Below are positions 16,583 to 25,775 of a stretch of DNA of 64,000 nt, piece by piece; positions within the stretch are counted from its first letter, which is position 1, and each line of letters opens with the position of its first letter. The notes beneath the pieces are model-generated. The model had not been told where the DNA came from and made no database searches. It worked only from the letters and a program-made list of their open reading frames with translations. Both the position numbers and the translations under genes were made by a program. Origin of the DNA: Bdellovibrionales bacterium CG12_big_fil_rev_8_21_14_0_65_38_15 (lineage in GTDB: Bacteria; Bdellovibrionota; Bacteriovoracia; Bacteriovoracales; Bacteriovoracaceae); the NCBI GenBank assembly GCA_002787775.1, contig PCUW01000010.1, forward strand, positions 62,001 through 126,000. The letters are read 5' to 3'.

Positions 16583-18954
16583 ACTTGCCTCATTTCTTTA
16601 GTTCCAATTTGAGTCGAGACAAAAATCGTTAGTGAACTTAATGGCATGATGATTGCCGCTACGAGAGGGGAAATGACTCCCATAAATACACCAATGACGG
16701 ATAATAAGTTGTACACTAGGGACAGTGCTAAGTTTCTTTTGATGACCTTCATTGTTTCTTTTGAAACAATAATAAGTGTTGTAATGGCCGAAATGCCTGG
16801 GATTGATAGGAAAACATCACTTGCTTTGAGTGATATATCCATAGAGCCATAAACAGCAACACCGACATCGGCATGACTTAAAGCGATGGCGTCATTTGCA
16901 CCGTCGCCTACCATGATTGAATTATTTGAATTTTTAATGATTCTTGATTTTTCTTCTGGCGAAACTTGTGCATAAACATTCTGTGCATCTATTTCTAATT
17001 GTTTGGCGATATCAAATACATTTTGCTTCAAATCGCCAGATAAAATATTAATGTTGTAGCCAATTTTTTTTATATTGTTTAAAGATTCAATCGTATCATT
17101 TCTAAGGCTATCTTTAATTATATATGTAGCTATAAGATTATTGTTTTCAAAAATACCTTTTTGACTGATGGTGTATTCATTTGTGCCAATCTTTGCTTTT
17201 ACTCCGATACCAGGAATTTCTAGTGGTGTAATAGAGTCTAGCTTTTTTGCTTTGTGTAACTTTGCATATTTAACAAGGGCTTTAGCAACAGGATGTTTTG
17301 ACCTCTGCTCTAATGTAAAAATAATATCGAAAATTGAATTACTCGTATTTTGCAGAATTTTAAAGTCAATAATCTCGACTTCACCAAGGGTAAGCGTTCC
17401 AGTTTTATCAAAAAAGATAGTTTTTAGTTCTGAGATTTTTTGTAAGATGGAGTCATTTTTTATAAGGATGCCATTTTTTGCCAAGCGGCTTAAGGCGGTG
17501 GTGAAAGCAAGTGGAGTCGCCAGAGCTAGTGCGCATGGGCATGTGACTATCAAAAGAGTTAATGTTTGCTCAATGGCGTATTTTAAATCGTGTGAAACGA
17601 GTGTTTTAGTGAAAAGAACTAGTCCGATAAAAAAAACACCAAGGATAAAGTAGTAAGACATTTTATCTGTTATCTGAACAATGGGAGCTTTAAGGCTCCA
17701 ACCAGTCTCAACCTCTTTTAATATTTCACCGATTCTGCTTTTTTCGAGACTCTTATCAACTTTAATTAATAATGGCGATGTCAGATTTTGTGTTCCTGCA
17801 TGAACAATATCACCAACACGAACTGAAACAGGAAGTGACTCACCCGTTAATAATGAAGAATTAAGTGAGCTCTCTCCATCGATAATAGTCGAGTCCGCGG
17901 CTATAAATTCTCCAGCATCAATTCTAAGAATATCACCTTGTTGAATATACTTGGGATGCACTTCTTCAAAAATTTTGTGATCTTTATCTTTTGATCGCTG
18001 AACACTTGCACCAACATAAAAATAATGAAGATCATTAGTACTAAGCGCCTTATCTTGTATTTTTCTTAGAAAGTATCTTGAAATGAGCAATAAAAAGACG
18101 AGCATCGTTAGGGAATCAAAGAAGTTTTCATTAATTCCATTCATAACATTGTAGAGACCCATCGCAAGACCAATAATCAGTGCAATCGATATTGGTATAT
18201 CAATAGATAAAATTCTATTTTGAATTGAATTGAATGCATTTTGATAAAAAGGGTAGGCGCTATAGGTAAGGACTGGTATTCCAAAGATGACGGTTAATAT
18301 ATTGAAGATAACCGCATATTGACCTTCTGCCCCTGCGTATAATGAAATGGCGTAAAGCATAATATTACTCATTCCTGCTGCCGCTACACCAATACGAAGA
18401 AGGTTTCTTCTCTCCTCTTGATTTTTCAGGTCAAAGCTTTTTTGATCACGCTTTATGGGGTGTGGTTTGTAACCCAGCTGATTTAATTCAGAGGCCACAC
18501 TAGAGAATTTACCCGATTGACGGATTGATATCGTCACGATGGATTTTTCCATATCTAGTTTTGAGGTGATGATGTCTTTATTGAGAACTGATAGTTTTTC
18601 GATGAGCCATAAACAGGCTAGGCAATGAATGCCTTCAAGATAGAACTCAAGTGTTCGATCACCATAGGAATTCTTATATGAGTATTCATTGATAAAGTTA
18701 ATATCGTCTAAATGTTTATATTTTCTGTTTGAAACTTCTACGGGACTTCGACGCTTGTATGACCCAGCTTTCTCTTTAATTGTATAATAGTCTTCCAGTC
18801 CTTTTAAATTTAGAATATCAAAGACAGCCTTGCAGCCATGACAGCAAAAAATATGCTGATCGTTATCATCATAAATAGCATTTAGAACGATCTCATCACA
18901 ATGAGTGCATTGTGCTTTAGTTTTGAGTTGTTTTTGCTTAGCTGTTGTTATCAT
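16570..18954 (-). CDS. ccoI: Copper-translocating P-type ATPase CcoI (FixI)
   Basis: A 794-residue P1B-type ATPase that supplies copper for cbb3 oxidase assembly. The N terminus has a Cys-rich CTHCDEIVLNA..IFCCHGCKAVF region typical of the FixI group, then an HMA-like domain with CLAC (Cys111, Cys114). Eight membrane helices include the CPC metal site (Cys472-Cys474). The phosphorylated aspartate is Asp516 in DKTGTLT, and GDGANDAIAL is near the C terminus. It is the promoter-proximal gene of the oxidase operon, which is unusual but seen elsewhere. Confidence 0.94.
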   Translation of the reverse strand: MITTAKQKQLKTKAQCTHCDEIVLNAIYDDNDQHIFCCHGCKAVFDILNLKGLEDYYTIKEKAGSYKRRSPVEVSNRKYKHLDDINFINEYSYKNSYGDRTLEFYLEGIHCLACLWLIEKLSVLNKDIITSKLDMEKSIVTISIRQSGKFSSVASELNQLGYKPHPIKRDQKSFDLKNQEERRNLLRIGVAAAGMSNIMLYAISLYAGAEGQYAVIFNILTVIFGIPVLTYSAYPFYQNAFNSIQNRILSIDIPISIALIIGLAMGLYNVMNGINENFFDSLTMLVFLLLISRYFLRKIQDKALSTNDLHYFYVGASVQRSKDKDHKIFEEVHPKYIQQGDILRIDAGEFIAADSTIIDGESSLNSSLLTGESLPVSVRVGDIVHAGTQNLTSPLLIKVDKSLEKSRIGEILKEVETGWSLKAPIVQITDKMSYYFILGVFFIGLVLFTKTLVSHDLKYAIEQTLTLLIVTCPCALALATPLAFTTALSRLAKNGILIKNDSILQKISELKTIFFDKTGTLTLGEVEIIDFKILQNTSNSIFDIIFTLEQRSKHPVAKALVKYAKLHKAKKLDSITPLEIPGIGVKAKIGTNEYTISQKGIFENNNLIATYIIKDSLRNDTIESLNNIKKIGYNINILSGDLKQNVFDIAKQLEIDAQNVYAQVSPEEKSRIIKNSNNSIMVGDGANDAIALSHADVGVAVYGSMDISLKASDVFLSIPGISAITTLIIVSKETMKVIKRNLALSLVYNLLSVIGVFMGVISPLVAAIIMPLSSLTIFVSTQIGTKEMRQVWKS

Positions 18955-19002
18955 TTATGCCTTTCTTTCTTTTGAGAATATGGGCACAATGATTGAAATA
19001 AT

Positions 19003-19016
19003 ATGACCTAGATCAG
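19003..19016 (-). promoter_or_regulatory. Candidate FNR/CRP-type box upstream of ccoI
   Basis: Read on the minus strand, CTGATCTAGGTCAT keeps seven of the ten conserved positions of the FNR consensus TTGAT-N4-ATCAA. It lies 49 bases before the ccoI start, and cbb3 operons are commonly controlled by FNR/ANR-type regulators under low oxygen. The right half is weak, so this is only a candidate. It also lies 48 bases before the divergent gene at 19064. Confidence 0.3.
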
Positions 19017-19063
19017 TTTTTTAAATTAAATGCTCTTTGCACAAAATATAGTATGAGGTTTTT

Positions 19064-19327
19064 TTGAATATCGCTTTCCATAATTATATAGGAACACTAG
19101 GTGTTGGACTAACTTTGATAGCCTATTTCTTTTTGCAAACTGGCAAATGGACAAGTGATCAAAAGAGATTTTCACTTGCTAACGCTATCGGTTCTTCGCT
19201 TATTTTATTCTCACTATATTTTGATTTTAACTTCTCAGGTTTTCTAATCGAATCAATTTGGGTCGTACTAAGTCTTTATGGGCTTTTTAAGTCATATAAA
19301 CTCAATCAGACTCGATTAAATAGCTGA
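19064..19327 (+). CDS. Small membrane protein, CBU_0592-like
   Basis: An 87-residue protein with three hydrophobic segments (about 8-26, 39-56, 60-77). It resembles the small CBU_0592-type membrane family (IGTLGVGLTLIAYFFLQTGKW, then LANAIGSSLILFSL and ESIWVVLSLYGLFK), whose function is unknown. Translation starts at TTG with GAGG 5 bases upstream. It is divergent from ccoI. Confidence 0.7.
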   Translation: MNIAFHNYIGTLGVGLTLIAYFFLQTGKWTSDQKRFSLANAIGSSLILFSLYFDFNFSGFLIESIWVVLSLYGLFKSYKLNQTRLNS

Positions 19328-19407
19328 TTTCATAGAAAACACGTATTTGTCTCATGAAAAGAACTGTAATATTCTTTTTTTGTTTAACTACAAGAATAGG
19401 AATTTAT

Positions 19408-20430
19408 ATGTTTAATATATTAGCACTGATATTTTCGTTATTTTTAAGTAGTTTCGCATTCGCAATAAGTGAAGTTGATTACTCTAATCAATATGCTCAA
19501 AAAGTTTTACCTCTTTTAAAAAAATACAATCATGGCAAGTTTCTTGGTGAAAAGGATATAAGTATTCACTTTGCGAGTTACACTTCAAACGAAGAGAGCA
19601 AGCGCTGTATCGTGATCCTTCCTGGCCGAACGGAACCGGTAGAAAAGTACGCTGAGCTCATTTATGATCTCGATCAAAGTGAATTTAAAGGTGAGTTTAC
19701 CTATTATTTAATGGATCATAGAGGTCAAGGCTCTTCAGGGCGGATGATTTCTAAAAAACCTATTGATCTTGAAAAAGGTCATATTGATCGTTTTGAAAAC
19801 TATGCTAAAGACGTTAAAACCTTTATGGATTTAATTGTTGCTCGTAAAAACTGCCTTGATACAACTTTGATCGCTCATTCATTAGGTGCTGGAATTGGCA
19901 CTGATTTTTTACAAAAGTATCCAGAATATTTTGATAGGGCCGTCTTAACCAGTCCGATGCTTAAGATTCAAACCAAGCCTTATAAGTACATTTTAGCTAA
20001 ATCAATAGTTGTGGCCAATATCCTAATCGGAGGAGCTAAGAAATTTACCATTGGTGCTTCTGGATATAGCGGTGTTAGGGACTTTGAGGGGAATACTTTC
20101 ACATCGTCACCTGAGCGTTATGAAATGGCCATGAGTATGTTTGATCTCATTCCTGAAGCCAGACTTGGAGGAGTGACCAATAACTGGGTGAACCAGGTCA
20201 TGAAAGGCACGCGTAAAATGAGAAAAAATTATGACCTTATCAAGATTCCATTAACCGTGATTCATGCTGGTCTAGAGAGCTATTCTGAGGAGTCTGAAAT
20301 GATTAGGCTTTGTGATGAGGCCATGGACTGCCAGCGTCTTTATTTGGAGACTTCAAAGCATGAAGTCTTAATGGATAGAGATATCAACCGTAATCAGGCC
20401 ATCGATTTGATTAAATCTAGACTATTATAG
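19408..20430 (+). CDS. Secreted alpha/beta hydrolase (lysophospholipase-like)
   Basis: A 340-residue hydrolase of the serine aminopeptidase S33/monoacylglycerol lipase type. A signal peptide (MFNILALIFSLFLSSFAFA) leads the protein. Ser158 in AHSLGAG is the nucleophile, MDHRGQGSSG is the oxyanion/cap segment, and the late TSKHEVLMD gives the histidine. The frame is open from ATG 19354, but AGGA lies before ATG 19408 and only that start gives a clean signal peptide. It probably acts on lipids or esters in the periplasm or outside. Confidence 0.85.
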   Translation: MFNILALIFSLFLSSFAFAISEVDYSNQYAQKVLPLLKKYNHGKFLGEKDISIHFASYTSNEESKRCIVILPGRTEPVEKYAELIYDLDQSEFKGEFTYYLMDHRGQGSSGRMISKKPIDLEKGHIDRFENYAKDVKTFMDLIVARKNCLDTTLIAHSLGAGIGTDFLQKYPEYFDRAVLTSPMLKIQTKPYKYILAKSIVVANILIGGAKKFTIGASGYSGVRDFEGNTFTSSPERYEMAMSMFDLIPEARLGGVTNNWVNQVMKGTRKMRKNYDLIKIPLTVIHAGLESYSEESEMIRLCDEAMDCQRLYLETSKHEVLMDRDINRNQAIDLIKSRLL

Positions 20431-20496
20431 TTTTGTCTAATTAGTATTTTTTTCATATTTGTTGAACTTTTAAAAACCGCAAAGTACACAGCTTCC

Positions 20497-20790
20497 ATGA
20501 AAATTTTAATTATGGCTCTTCTATTTACTGTAAATATTGCAGCTGCTTCAAACCTTCAAGAAACAGTTTATTCTTCTGTAGAGGCAATTAGCCTCGAACA
20601 AGTTGATCAACTAATAGAACAAAAGGCTTTAAGTTGTGTTGGCGCTACATATTGTATTGATGGAAGACTTCTACGTTGTGAGACCTACGGTGTAAACTGT
20701 ACCTACTTTGTTCAGCCAGCCGTGGCTGTAAGATGTACTGGTTACAACGTTTGGGGGCAGTGGGTTGATCTTATTGGTCGCTGTTTCTAG
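20497..20790 (+). CDS. Small secreted cysteine-rich protein
   Basis: A 97-residue protein with a signal peptide (about 1-17, MALLFTVNIAAA) and a mature part holding six cysteines, consistent with disulfides. No family is recognised. Its stop overlaps the convergent TolC-like gene by 4 bases. I believe it is a real gene because of the signal peptide and the Cys spacing (CVGATYCIDGRLLRCETYGVNC). Confidence 0.65.
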   Translation: MKILIMALLFTVNIAAASNLQETVYSSVEAISLEQVDQLIEQKALSCVGATYCIDGRLLRCETYGVNCTYFVQPAVAVRCTGYNVWGQWVDLIGRCF

Positions 20791-22193
20791 TCTTTTAGAC
20801 TAACGAGATCTTCGGGTGATTGTATTTTTTTATTTGCAAAAGTTAAAAAAGACGCGAGAGTAGAGTAGTACTCATAAAGTGTTTTCCATGCCTTTATTTC
20901 TGATTCTGCCTGCTTTTCTTCACGGATATTAATCATAAATAAACTACTTTGACCGGCATCAAATTGCTTTTTTTCAGCATTGACAAGCTTCTTGGCTAGC
21001 TCAACTTCGTTTAAGTAAGTCTTGTGATTGTTTAATAATGTTTTCATCATGGCTTGATACTTTATAAAATACATCGACAACTGACTTTTGAGGTAGAGAA
21101 GTTCTTGTTTTTTTGCATTCATCTTAGAGACTGATGATTGTATCTTTCCTCGACCAAGATCTCTTTCTAAAGGGATCTTTAATTCGAGCAACACTCGATG
21201 CTCATCACCTTCTAGTGTTCTAGAACCAGCGCCTTTATCTTTTGAAAAATCATAAGTCAGATCAAGTTTAGGCTGCAGTTTATTTTCACCTATTTCTTGA
21301 TTAACTTGATGATAAAGTATTTCGTTATTTAGTATTTGGATTAGTGGGCTAGTTTCAAGCATTTTATCATCAATGATATTTTCAGGGATGATGGCTAGTT
21401 CTTCATTTGGAGTCTGATTGAGATCTTCATAGTGAATCTTTTCACCTTTATCATTCCACAACCAAAGACTTAAATCTATTCGAGCATTCAGTTCGTCTAA
21501 TGTTGCGCTCTCAAGTAGCGCCTTTCTCTTTAAAATATACTGATTGTTTTCTAGAAGTTTTAACTTAGAAGTATCTCCAGCTTTAAATTTCTTTGAAAAC
21601 ATTTCCTGACGTCTTTGTGCTAAATCGTATAGTTCTTTAGTAATCCGTTTATTTTGAATGGTGTAAAACCATTTCCAATAGGTACTTGTGGCTTTTTGTT
21701 GAGCTTCGAGTTGTTTTTGGTTGAGTTCTAAGCCTTTTATCTCCTGTTGTATTTTGCGCTGTCTTAAATTTGCTCTATTTGGATCTATCGCTCTATTTTG
21801 CATAAGGGAAAGTTTTACTCTGGCAAAGAATTCTCCATCATCTAAAGTATCATTTTTTCCTTCATATACAGGAAATGTATTTGATGATTTTCTTGCTCCT
21901 ATTCCTAATTCAGAATTTAAAAATGCTAGCGGTTTAACTGCTTGAAGAGTTGTTATTTTACCGTCGTAATACCCATCAAGTCTCTCATCATGCTTAGCAG
22001 AAAGATAGGAATCAAAAGCACCTGACGCAGATTGTGTTTCTCCAATTGCAGCTTTAAATTCTTCTTGTTGTTTTAATAAAAGAGGGTAGTTTTTGTGAAC
22101 GTTATTTAGAACATAGCTCCAATCTATATTGGTTTTAGCATTGAGCGTATTTGAAACAATGAAAAGAATTATTAGTATGCTTTTATTTTTCAT
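20787..22193 (-). CDS. TolC-family outer-membrane efflux protein
   Basis: A 468-residue outer-membrane channel component. A signal peptide (about 1-19) precedes long amphipathic helices of the TolC repeat type (LKQQEEFKAAIGETQSASG, then QQKATSTYWKWFYTIQNKR and YLNEVELAKKLVNAEKKQFDAGQSS). It follows the HlyD gene with an 11-base overlap and completes a three-gene export system with the ABC protein. The cargo is not encoded next to it. Confidence 0.85.
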   Translation of the reverse strand: MKNKSILIILFIVSNTLNAKTNIDWSYVLNNVHKNYPLLLKQQEEFKAAIGETQSASGAFDSYLSAKHDERLDGYYDGKITTLQAVKPLAFLNSELGIGARKSSNTFPVYEGKNDTLDDGEFFARVKLSLMQNRAIDPNRANLRQRKIQQEIKGLELNQKQLEAQQKATSTYWKWFYTIQNKRITKELYDLAQRRQEMFSKKFKAGDTSKLKLLENNQYILKRKALLESATLDELNARIDLSLWLWNDKGEKIHYEDLNQTPNEELAIIPENIIDDKMLETSPLIQILNNEILYHQVNQEIGENKLQPKLDLTYDFSKDKGAGSRTLEGDEHRVLLELKIPLERDLGRGKIQSSVSKMNAKKQELLYLKSQLSMYFIKYQAMMKTLLNNHKTYLNEVELAKKLVNAEKKQFDAGQSSLFMINIREEKQAESEIKAWKTLYEYYSTLASFLTFANKKIQSPEDLVSLKD

Positions 22194-23214
22194 CTTTTTT
22201 CAATTTTTGTAGTGGTTTACCAGCTGTCGCTGGAAATCCATTAAGTTTTCTCCACCACTCGTATCCAAGTGTTACTTTATTAAGTAAAACCCAACCCTTT
22301 ACACGACCACCTTGTCTTAAGAACCTATAATCAGGCCACTCATCTGTTTCTAATAGCTGATCTTCGATGGCGATAATTCTAAATTTTCCATCCTCCATAA
22401 CGAGAGAATCAACGTTTTGAACTTTTGCACCAAATGTACCAATAGCAGCACTTGGCCAACCGCTAAATTGTACAGCAGGCCATCCTTCAAATTGTAAGCG
22501 TACGTGTTGACCTGGTTGGATAAGTGGCAAATCGTTGGCATCAATATATAGCTCTACTGCGGGCGTCTTAATTCTAGGAACAAATGTTGCTAATGCTTCA
22601 CCAGCTTTAACAAGAACATTTCCTGAACCATGATAGACTCGTAGAACATTGCCATCTTTTGGCGCTGTTACAACTTGAGTTTGTTGTCTTGCAAGCTGAA
22701 CTTCAATTTTATAAAGAGAAGAGGCTGCCTCTTCTTCATCTGATATAAGCTTTTGATATTCAATCTTTGCCTTCTCGACTTCTTTCTTAGCAGCAAGGCC
22801 ATCTTTAAAAAGTACAGTTTGTCTTTTGAAATTTAATAATGCCGTTTCTGCCGCAAGCTTAGAAGATTGATATTTTCGTAGAACAGAATCTCTTTGTGAT
22901 TGCAATCTTGAGGCGAAATCAGGATCAATGTCTACAATTTCGACTATTGTTTCGCCGGCTTTTAAAAAATCTCCATCATTGATGTGCCATTTAAAAATTC
23001 TACCTGATACTGGAGCATTAATAGTTTGAACTCTATCATTTGGATCAAGTGCAGTGATAGATCCTGAACCAATTGATGTTTGCATCCAAGGTGTAAGCGC
23101 AATAAAAAAGATGAAGGCAATAAATAAAATGACAGCATACCTATTGGTTAGAATAATCCAATGTGGAAGTGATGAAAGCTTGTATGCATTATTTTTTCTA
23201 CGATATTCATTCAT
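22183..23214 (-). CDS. HlyD-family membrane fusion protein
   Basis: A 343-residue periplasmic adaptor with one N-terminal membrane helix (about 28-46), a lipoyl/barrel-sandwich half-domain (VQTINAPVSGRIFKWHINDGDFLKAG), a helical hairpin (about 90-170), the second half (VVTAPKDGNVLRVYHGSGNVLVKAGE) and a C-terminal beta-barrel. It links the inner-membrane ABC protein to the TolC-like channel. It overlaps the ABC gene by 4 bases and the TolC gene by 11. Confidence 0.88.
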   Translation of the reverse strand: MNEYRRKNNAYKLSSLPHWIILTNRYAVILFIAFIFFIALTPWMQTSIGSGSITALDPNDRVQTINAPVSGRIFKWHINDGDFLKAGETIVEIVDIDPDFASRLQSQRDSVLRKYQSSKLAAETALLNFKRQTVLFKDGLAAKKEVEKAKIEYQKLISDEEEAASSLYKIEVQLARQQTQVVTAPKDGNVLRVYHGSGNVLVKAGEALATFVPRIKTPAVELYIDANDLPLIQPGQHVRLQFEGWPAVQFSGWPSAAIGTFGAKVQNVDSLVMEDGKFRIIAIEDQLLETDEWPDYRFLRQGGRVKGWVLLNKVTLGYEWWRKLNGFPATAGKPLQKLKKDEK

Positions 23215-24854
23215 AGTCTAGATCCTGTCGCGTTTTCAAGACCATTTTCATTAAGCTCTAAGACAACATCACTATATTCATCAGCTTTATGTGTTGAAAT
23301 AATAATGACTGTTTTATTTTTAGATTTTAAATAATTGATAATTCTCTTTCTTCTCTCAAGTGAGAAAGAGTCAAAATAATCTGTAAAAATAAATAGATCA
23401 TAATCATTAACAATTGTTCTAGCGATCTCTAATCTAGCGATTTGACTTCTCCAAAGTGGATATCCTGAAAAGGATAGTTCTGTTTCAAGTCCTTTTGGAA
23501 AAGTTTCATAGATAGCCTTTAAATCAACAAGTTCTAAAACTTCAATGAGTTTTTTAGATTCGATTTTATCGTTACCAAAAGCTAAGTTTTCTTTAATTGT
23601 ACCCTCGATAAAAATAGGTTCAAGATAGATATAGGCTTTCTCTTTAAAGTAATTATCATAGATGATCCGATCACCTTTTTTATTAATAATAATGTTTCCG
23701 CGACTCGGAACAAGATATCCTTTTAACATATCTAGGAAAATCTGTTTTCCGGATAATGTCTTTGTTAAGATGTGATATGTTTGTCCGGCGCTAAAATCAA
23801 AATTAAAATTAAAAGTATTATTATTTGTTTTATGGACAATGTTATTTAAGTGAAGTGATTCAAAAGGTTCTGTTTCAATTAACTCTACTGATGCTATTTT
23901 TTGTGGAATCTGGTCTAGTTCTTTAATCTTTTCTATGGCAGCAATCATATCGTAAAAACTTTCTAAGTATTTGCTTGATCTAGAAATTCCTACGAGTATC
24001 ACGGTTGCGATAAGTTCTGCGGCTACAAGCTGTCCTAGCGATAGTTCACCTAACATCACCAGATATCCTCCTAAACCCATGAGGATAGAAGCCATAAGTG
24101 CGCAGCTAATGATTAAATAAAATTTTTGCCAAACGAGATGTCTGAAATGGTATTCTCTTTTTTGGATATACTTACTGATCAAATCATCTGTTTTATTTAA
24201 GCATTGAATGGCACTACTTTGCTTTGAAAAAAAAGTAGGGACTCTTGCAACTTCTTCAAACCACTTGACCGTAGCGTACTTTGCTTTTGATTCATTAATA
24301 GCACTATTTACTGAGGGAGTTAATGAAAACTTAATAAGCGCAACGATAAGCATTATTAGCATGAGATCAAAGACAATAAAATACGGATGATAGAATGCTA
24401 AAAGTGTTAAGCCACTAATCGTTTGTAGTGCAAGAGTAAAACCTTGAGTTAAAATGATGACAACAGATTTTTGAATGGTCATAACATCAAAATATCTATT
24501 GATAAGCTCTACAATATTTTTGTCCTTAACTTGAGTCGTATCAATATTATTAAGCTTAAATCCAATTGAACTGCTAATTCTGGTATAAAAACGTTGTTGA
24601 AACTTTTCAGTGACGATTTGTTGAAGTATGTAAAAGAGGCCTGAAAAAAATAGCAAACAAAATAGTAAAACTGTTAACACCCCAAGAGGCCATTTTACGA
24701 TTAAGAAAGTGACGCTATTGATAAGTGCTTGAGCTGATAAAGGTATAACTAAAGAAAGAATACCTGCAGAGATTCCAAACAGAGCGGCGTGGATATAGTA
24801 TTTCTTTTCAGGAGAAAGGGTTTCTTTTAGATTTTCCCAATTTTCTCTAGTCAT
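23211..24854 (-). CDS. ABC exporter-like protein with degenerate ATPase motifs
   Basis: A 547-residue fusion of a membrane domain (about 20-300, with helices at 22-42, 55-75, 130-170 and 245-290) and a nucleotide-binding domain (about 330-540). The core motifs are altered: Walker A reads LTKTLSGKQIF instead of GxxGxGKS/T, the Q-loop region reads YLEPIFIEGT, the signature reads FSGYPLWRSQ in place of LSGGQ, and the Walker B end reads FTDYFDSF without the catalytic glutamate. The His-loop STHKADE remains. It heads the ABC-HlyD-TolC operon. It may hydrolyse ATP poorly, need a partner, or have another role. Confidence 0.8.
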   Translation of the reverse strand: MTRENWENLKETLSPEKKYYIHAALFGISAGILSLVIPLSAQALINSVTFLIVKWPLGVLTVLLFCLLFFSGLFYILQQIVTEKFQQRFYTRISSSIGFKLNNIDTTQVKDKNIVELINRYFDVMTIQKSVVIILTQGFTLALQTISGLTLLAFYHPYFIVFDLMLIMLIVALIKFSLTPSVNSAINESKAKYATVKWFEEVARVPTFFSKQSSAIQCLNKTDDLISKYIQKREYHFRHLVWQKFYLIISCALMASILMGLGGYLVMLGELSLGQLVAAELIATVILVGISRSSKYLESFYDMIAAIEKIKELDQIPQKIASVELIETEPFESLHLNNIVHKTNNNTFNFNFDFSAGQTYHILTKTLSGKQIFLDMLKGYLVPSRGNIIINKKGDRIIYDNYFKEKAYIYLEPIFIEGTIKENLAFGNDKIESKKLIEVLELVDLKAIYETFPKGLETELSFSGYPLWRSQIARLEIARTIVNDYDLFIFTDYFDSFSLERRKRIINYLKSKNKTVIIISTHKADEYSDVVLELNENGLENATGSRL

Positions 24855-25051
24855 TCTTAACTCACTAAGTGATTGATTTATTTGAATATTTTAGCTTATT
24901 TAGCCTCAGTGATGATAAATATATTTGTTAAATTACAGTCAAAATCTAAACGCCTTAGTCGGTTATTTAAATGAGCCTTGTCTAGATTAAAGACACTCCT
25001 TCGAAATAAATCAATTTTTAGGACATAACTCACTGTTTTTACTTAGGTTGA

Positions 25052-25069
25052 TTGGCATAATCCTTGCTT
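25052..25069 (+). promoter_or_regulatory. Sigma-54-type promoter candidate
   Basis: TTGGCATAATCCTTGCTT matches the sigma-54 -24/-12 consensus (TGGCAC-N5-TTGCW), with GG at 25054-25055 and GC at 25066-25067 separated by exactly 10 bases. It lies 31 bases before the ATG of the COG3904-like gene, so a transcript would start near 25079. No RpoN or activator gene is in the window. Confidence 0.6.
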
Positions 25070-25100
25070 CTAAATCCATAACACTAATTTAGGATTAAAA

Positions 25101-25775
25101 ATGAAAACTGCCTTTCTCATCTTATTTCTGGTCTTTATTTCGAGCCGTATCACTCACGCTGCTGTTGATTGCCAAACAATAAATCAACAAGATGTTCTCG
25201 GTGTAAGTCACTCCGCCACTATTAGTAATATTTTTGATGTTGCATTCGAAGCTGATTTATCAGAGAAAATACTTTTTTCAGGTGAAATTAATAAAAGTAG
25301 TGTTGATAGATTAATTAGACGTATAAATAAATATTTAGCTCAACACCCTAATCAAGATTTAAATATAACGATTACGCTGGATTCAGGTGGCGGTAATGTC
25401 AATGAAGCTTTAAGAGCAATCAGAGAAATTGATCGCTTAAATAGAAAACCAATGATTCAAATCGATACTAAAGTTGGATCACATAACTCTTGTGAATCGG
25501 CATGCACCCTTCTTTTTACGGCCGGTGAAAAACGTTATGCCTCTGAGCGAGCAAAATTTGGCTTTCATTCACCAAAGTTTGTAAGAGGTGACAGAGGAGA
25601 TCGATCTCGTGCCGATATTGAAGATCTTTATAGAAGATTATGGCTAAAGCAAATACGTTCAGTAGATACGACGGCTGCACAAATGATTCAAGATCATGAG
25701 TACTTGTTAGACTATGATATGAGCTATGTACGTGCACGTGAGCTTACAACAGGGTACGTAACCGATCTGCTTTAA
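25101..25775 (+). CDS. Periplasmic ClpP/crotonase-fold protein (COG3904-like)
   Basis: A 224-residue protein with a signal peptide (about 1-20, ending THA). The mature part resembles the COG3904 group of exported ClpP-fold proteins: ILFSGEINKSSVDRLI, then ITLDSGGGNVNEALRAI, then NSCESACTLLFTAGEKRYA with the likely catalytic-type serine, and AKFGFHSP. Activity is not established; the fold suggests a peptidase. A sigma-54-type promoter precedes it. It ends convergent with the MFS gene (4-base overlap). Confidence 0.72.
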   Translation: MKTAFLILFLVFISSRITHAAVDCQTINQQDVLGVSHSATISNIFDVAFEADLSEKILFSGEINKSSVDRLIRRINKYLAQHPNQDLNITITLDSGGGNVNEALRAIREIDRLNRKPMIQIDTKVGSHNSCESACTLLFTAGEKRYASERAKFGFHSPKFVRGDRGDRSRADIEDLYRRLWLKQIRSVDTTAAQMIQDHEYLLDYDMSYVRARELTTGYVTDLL

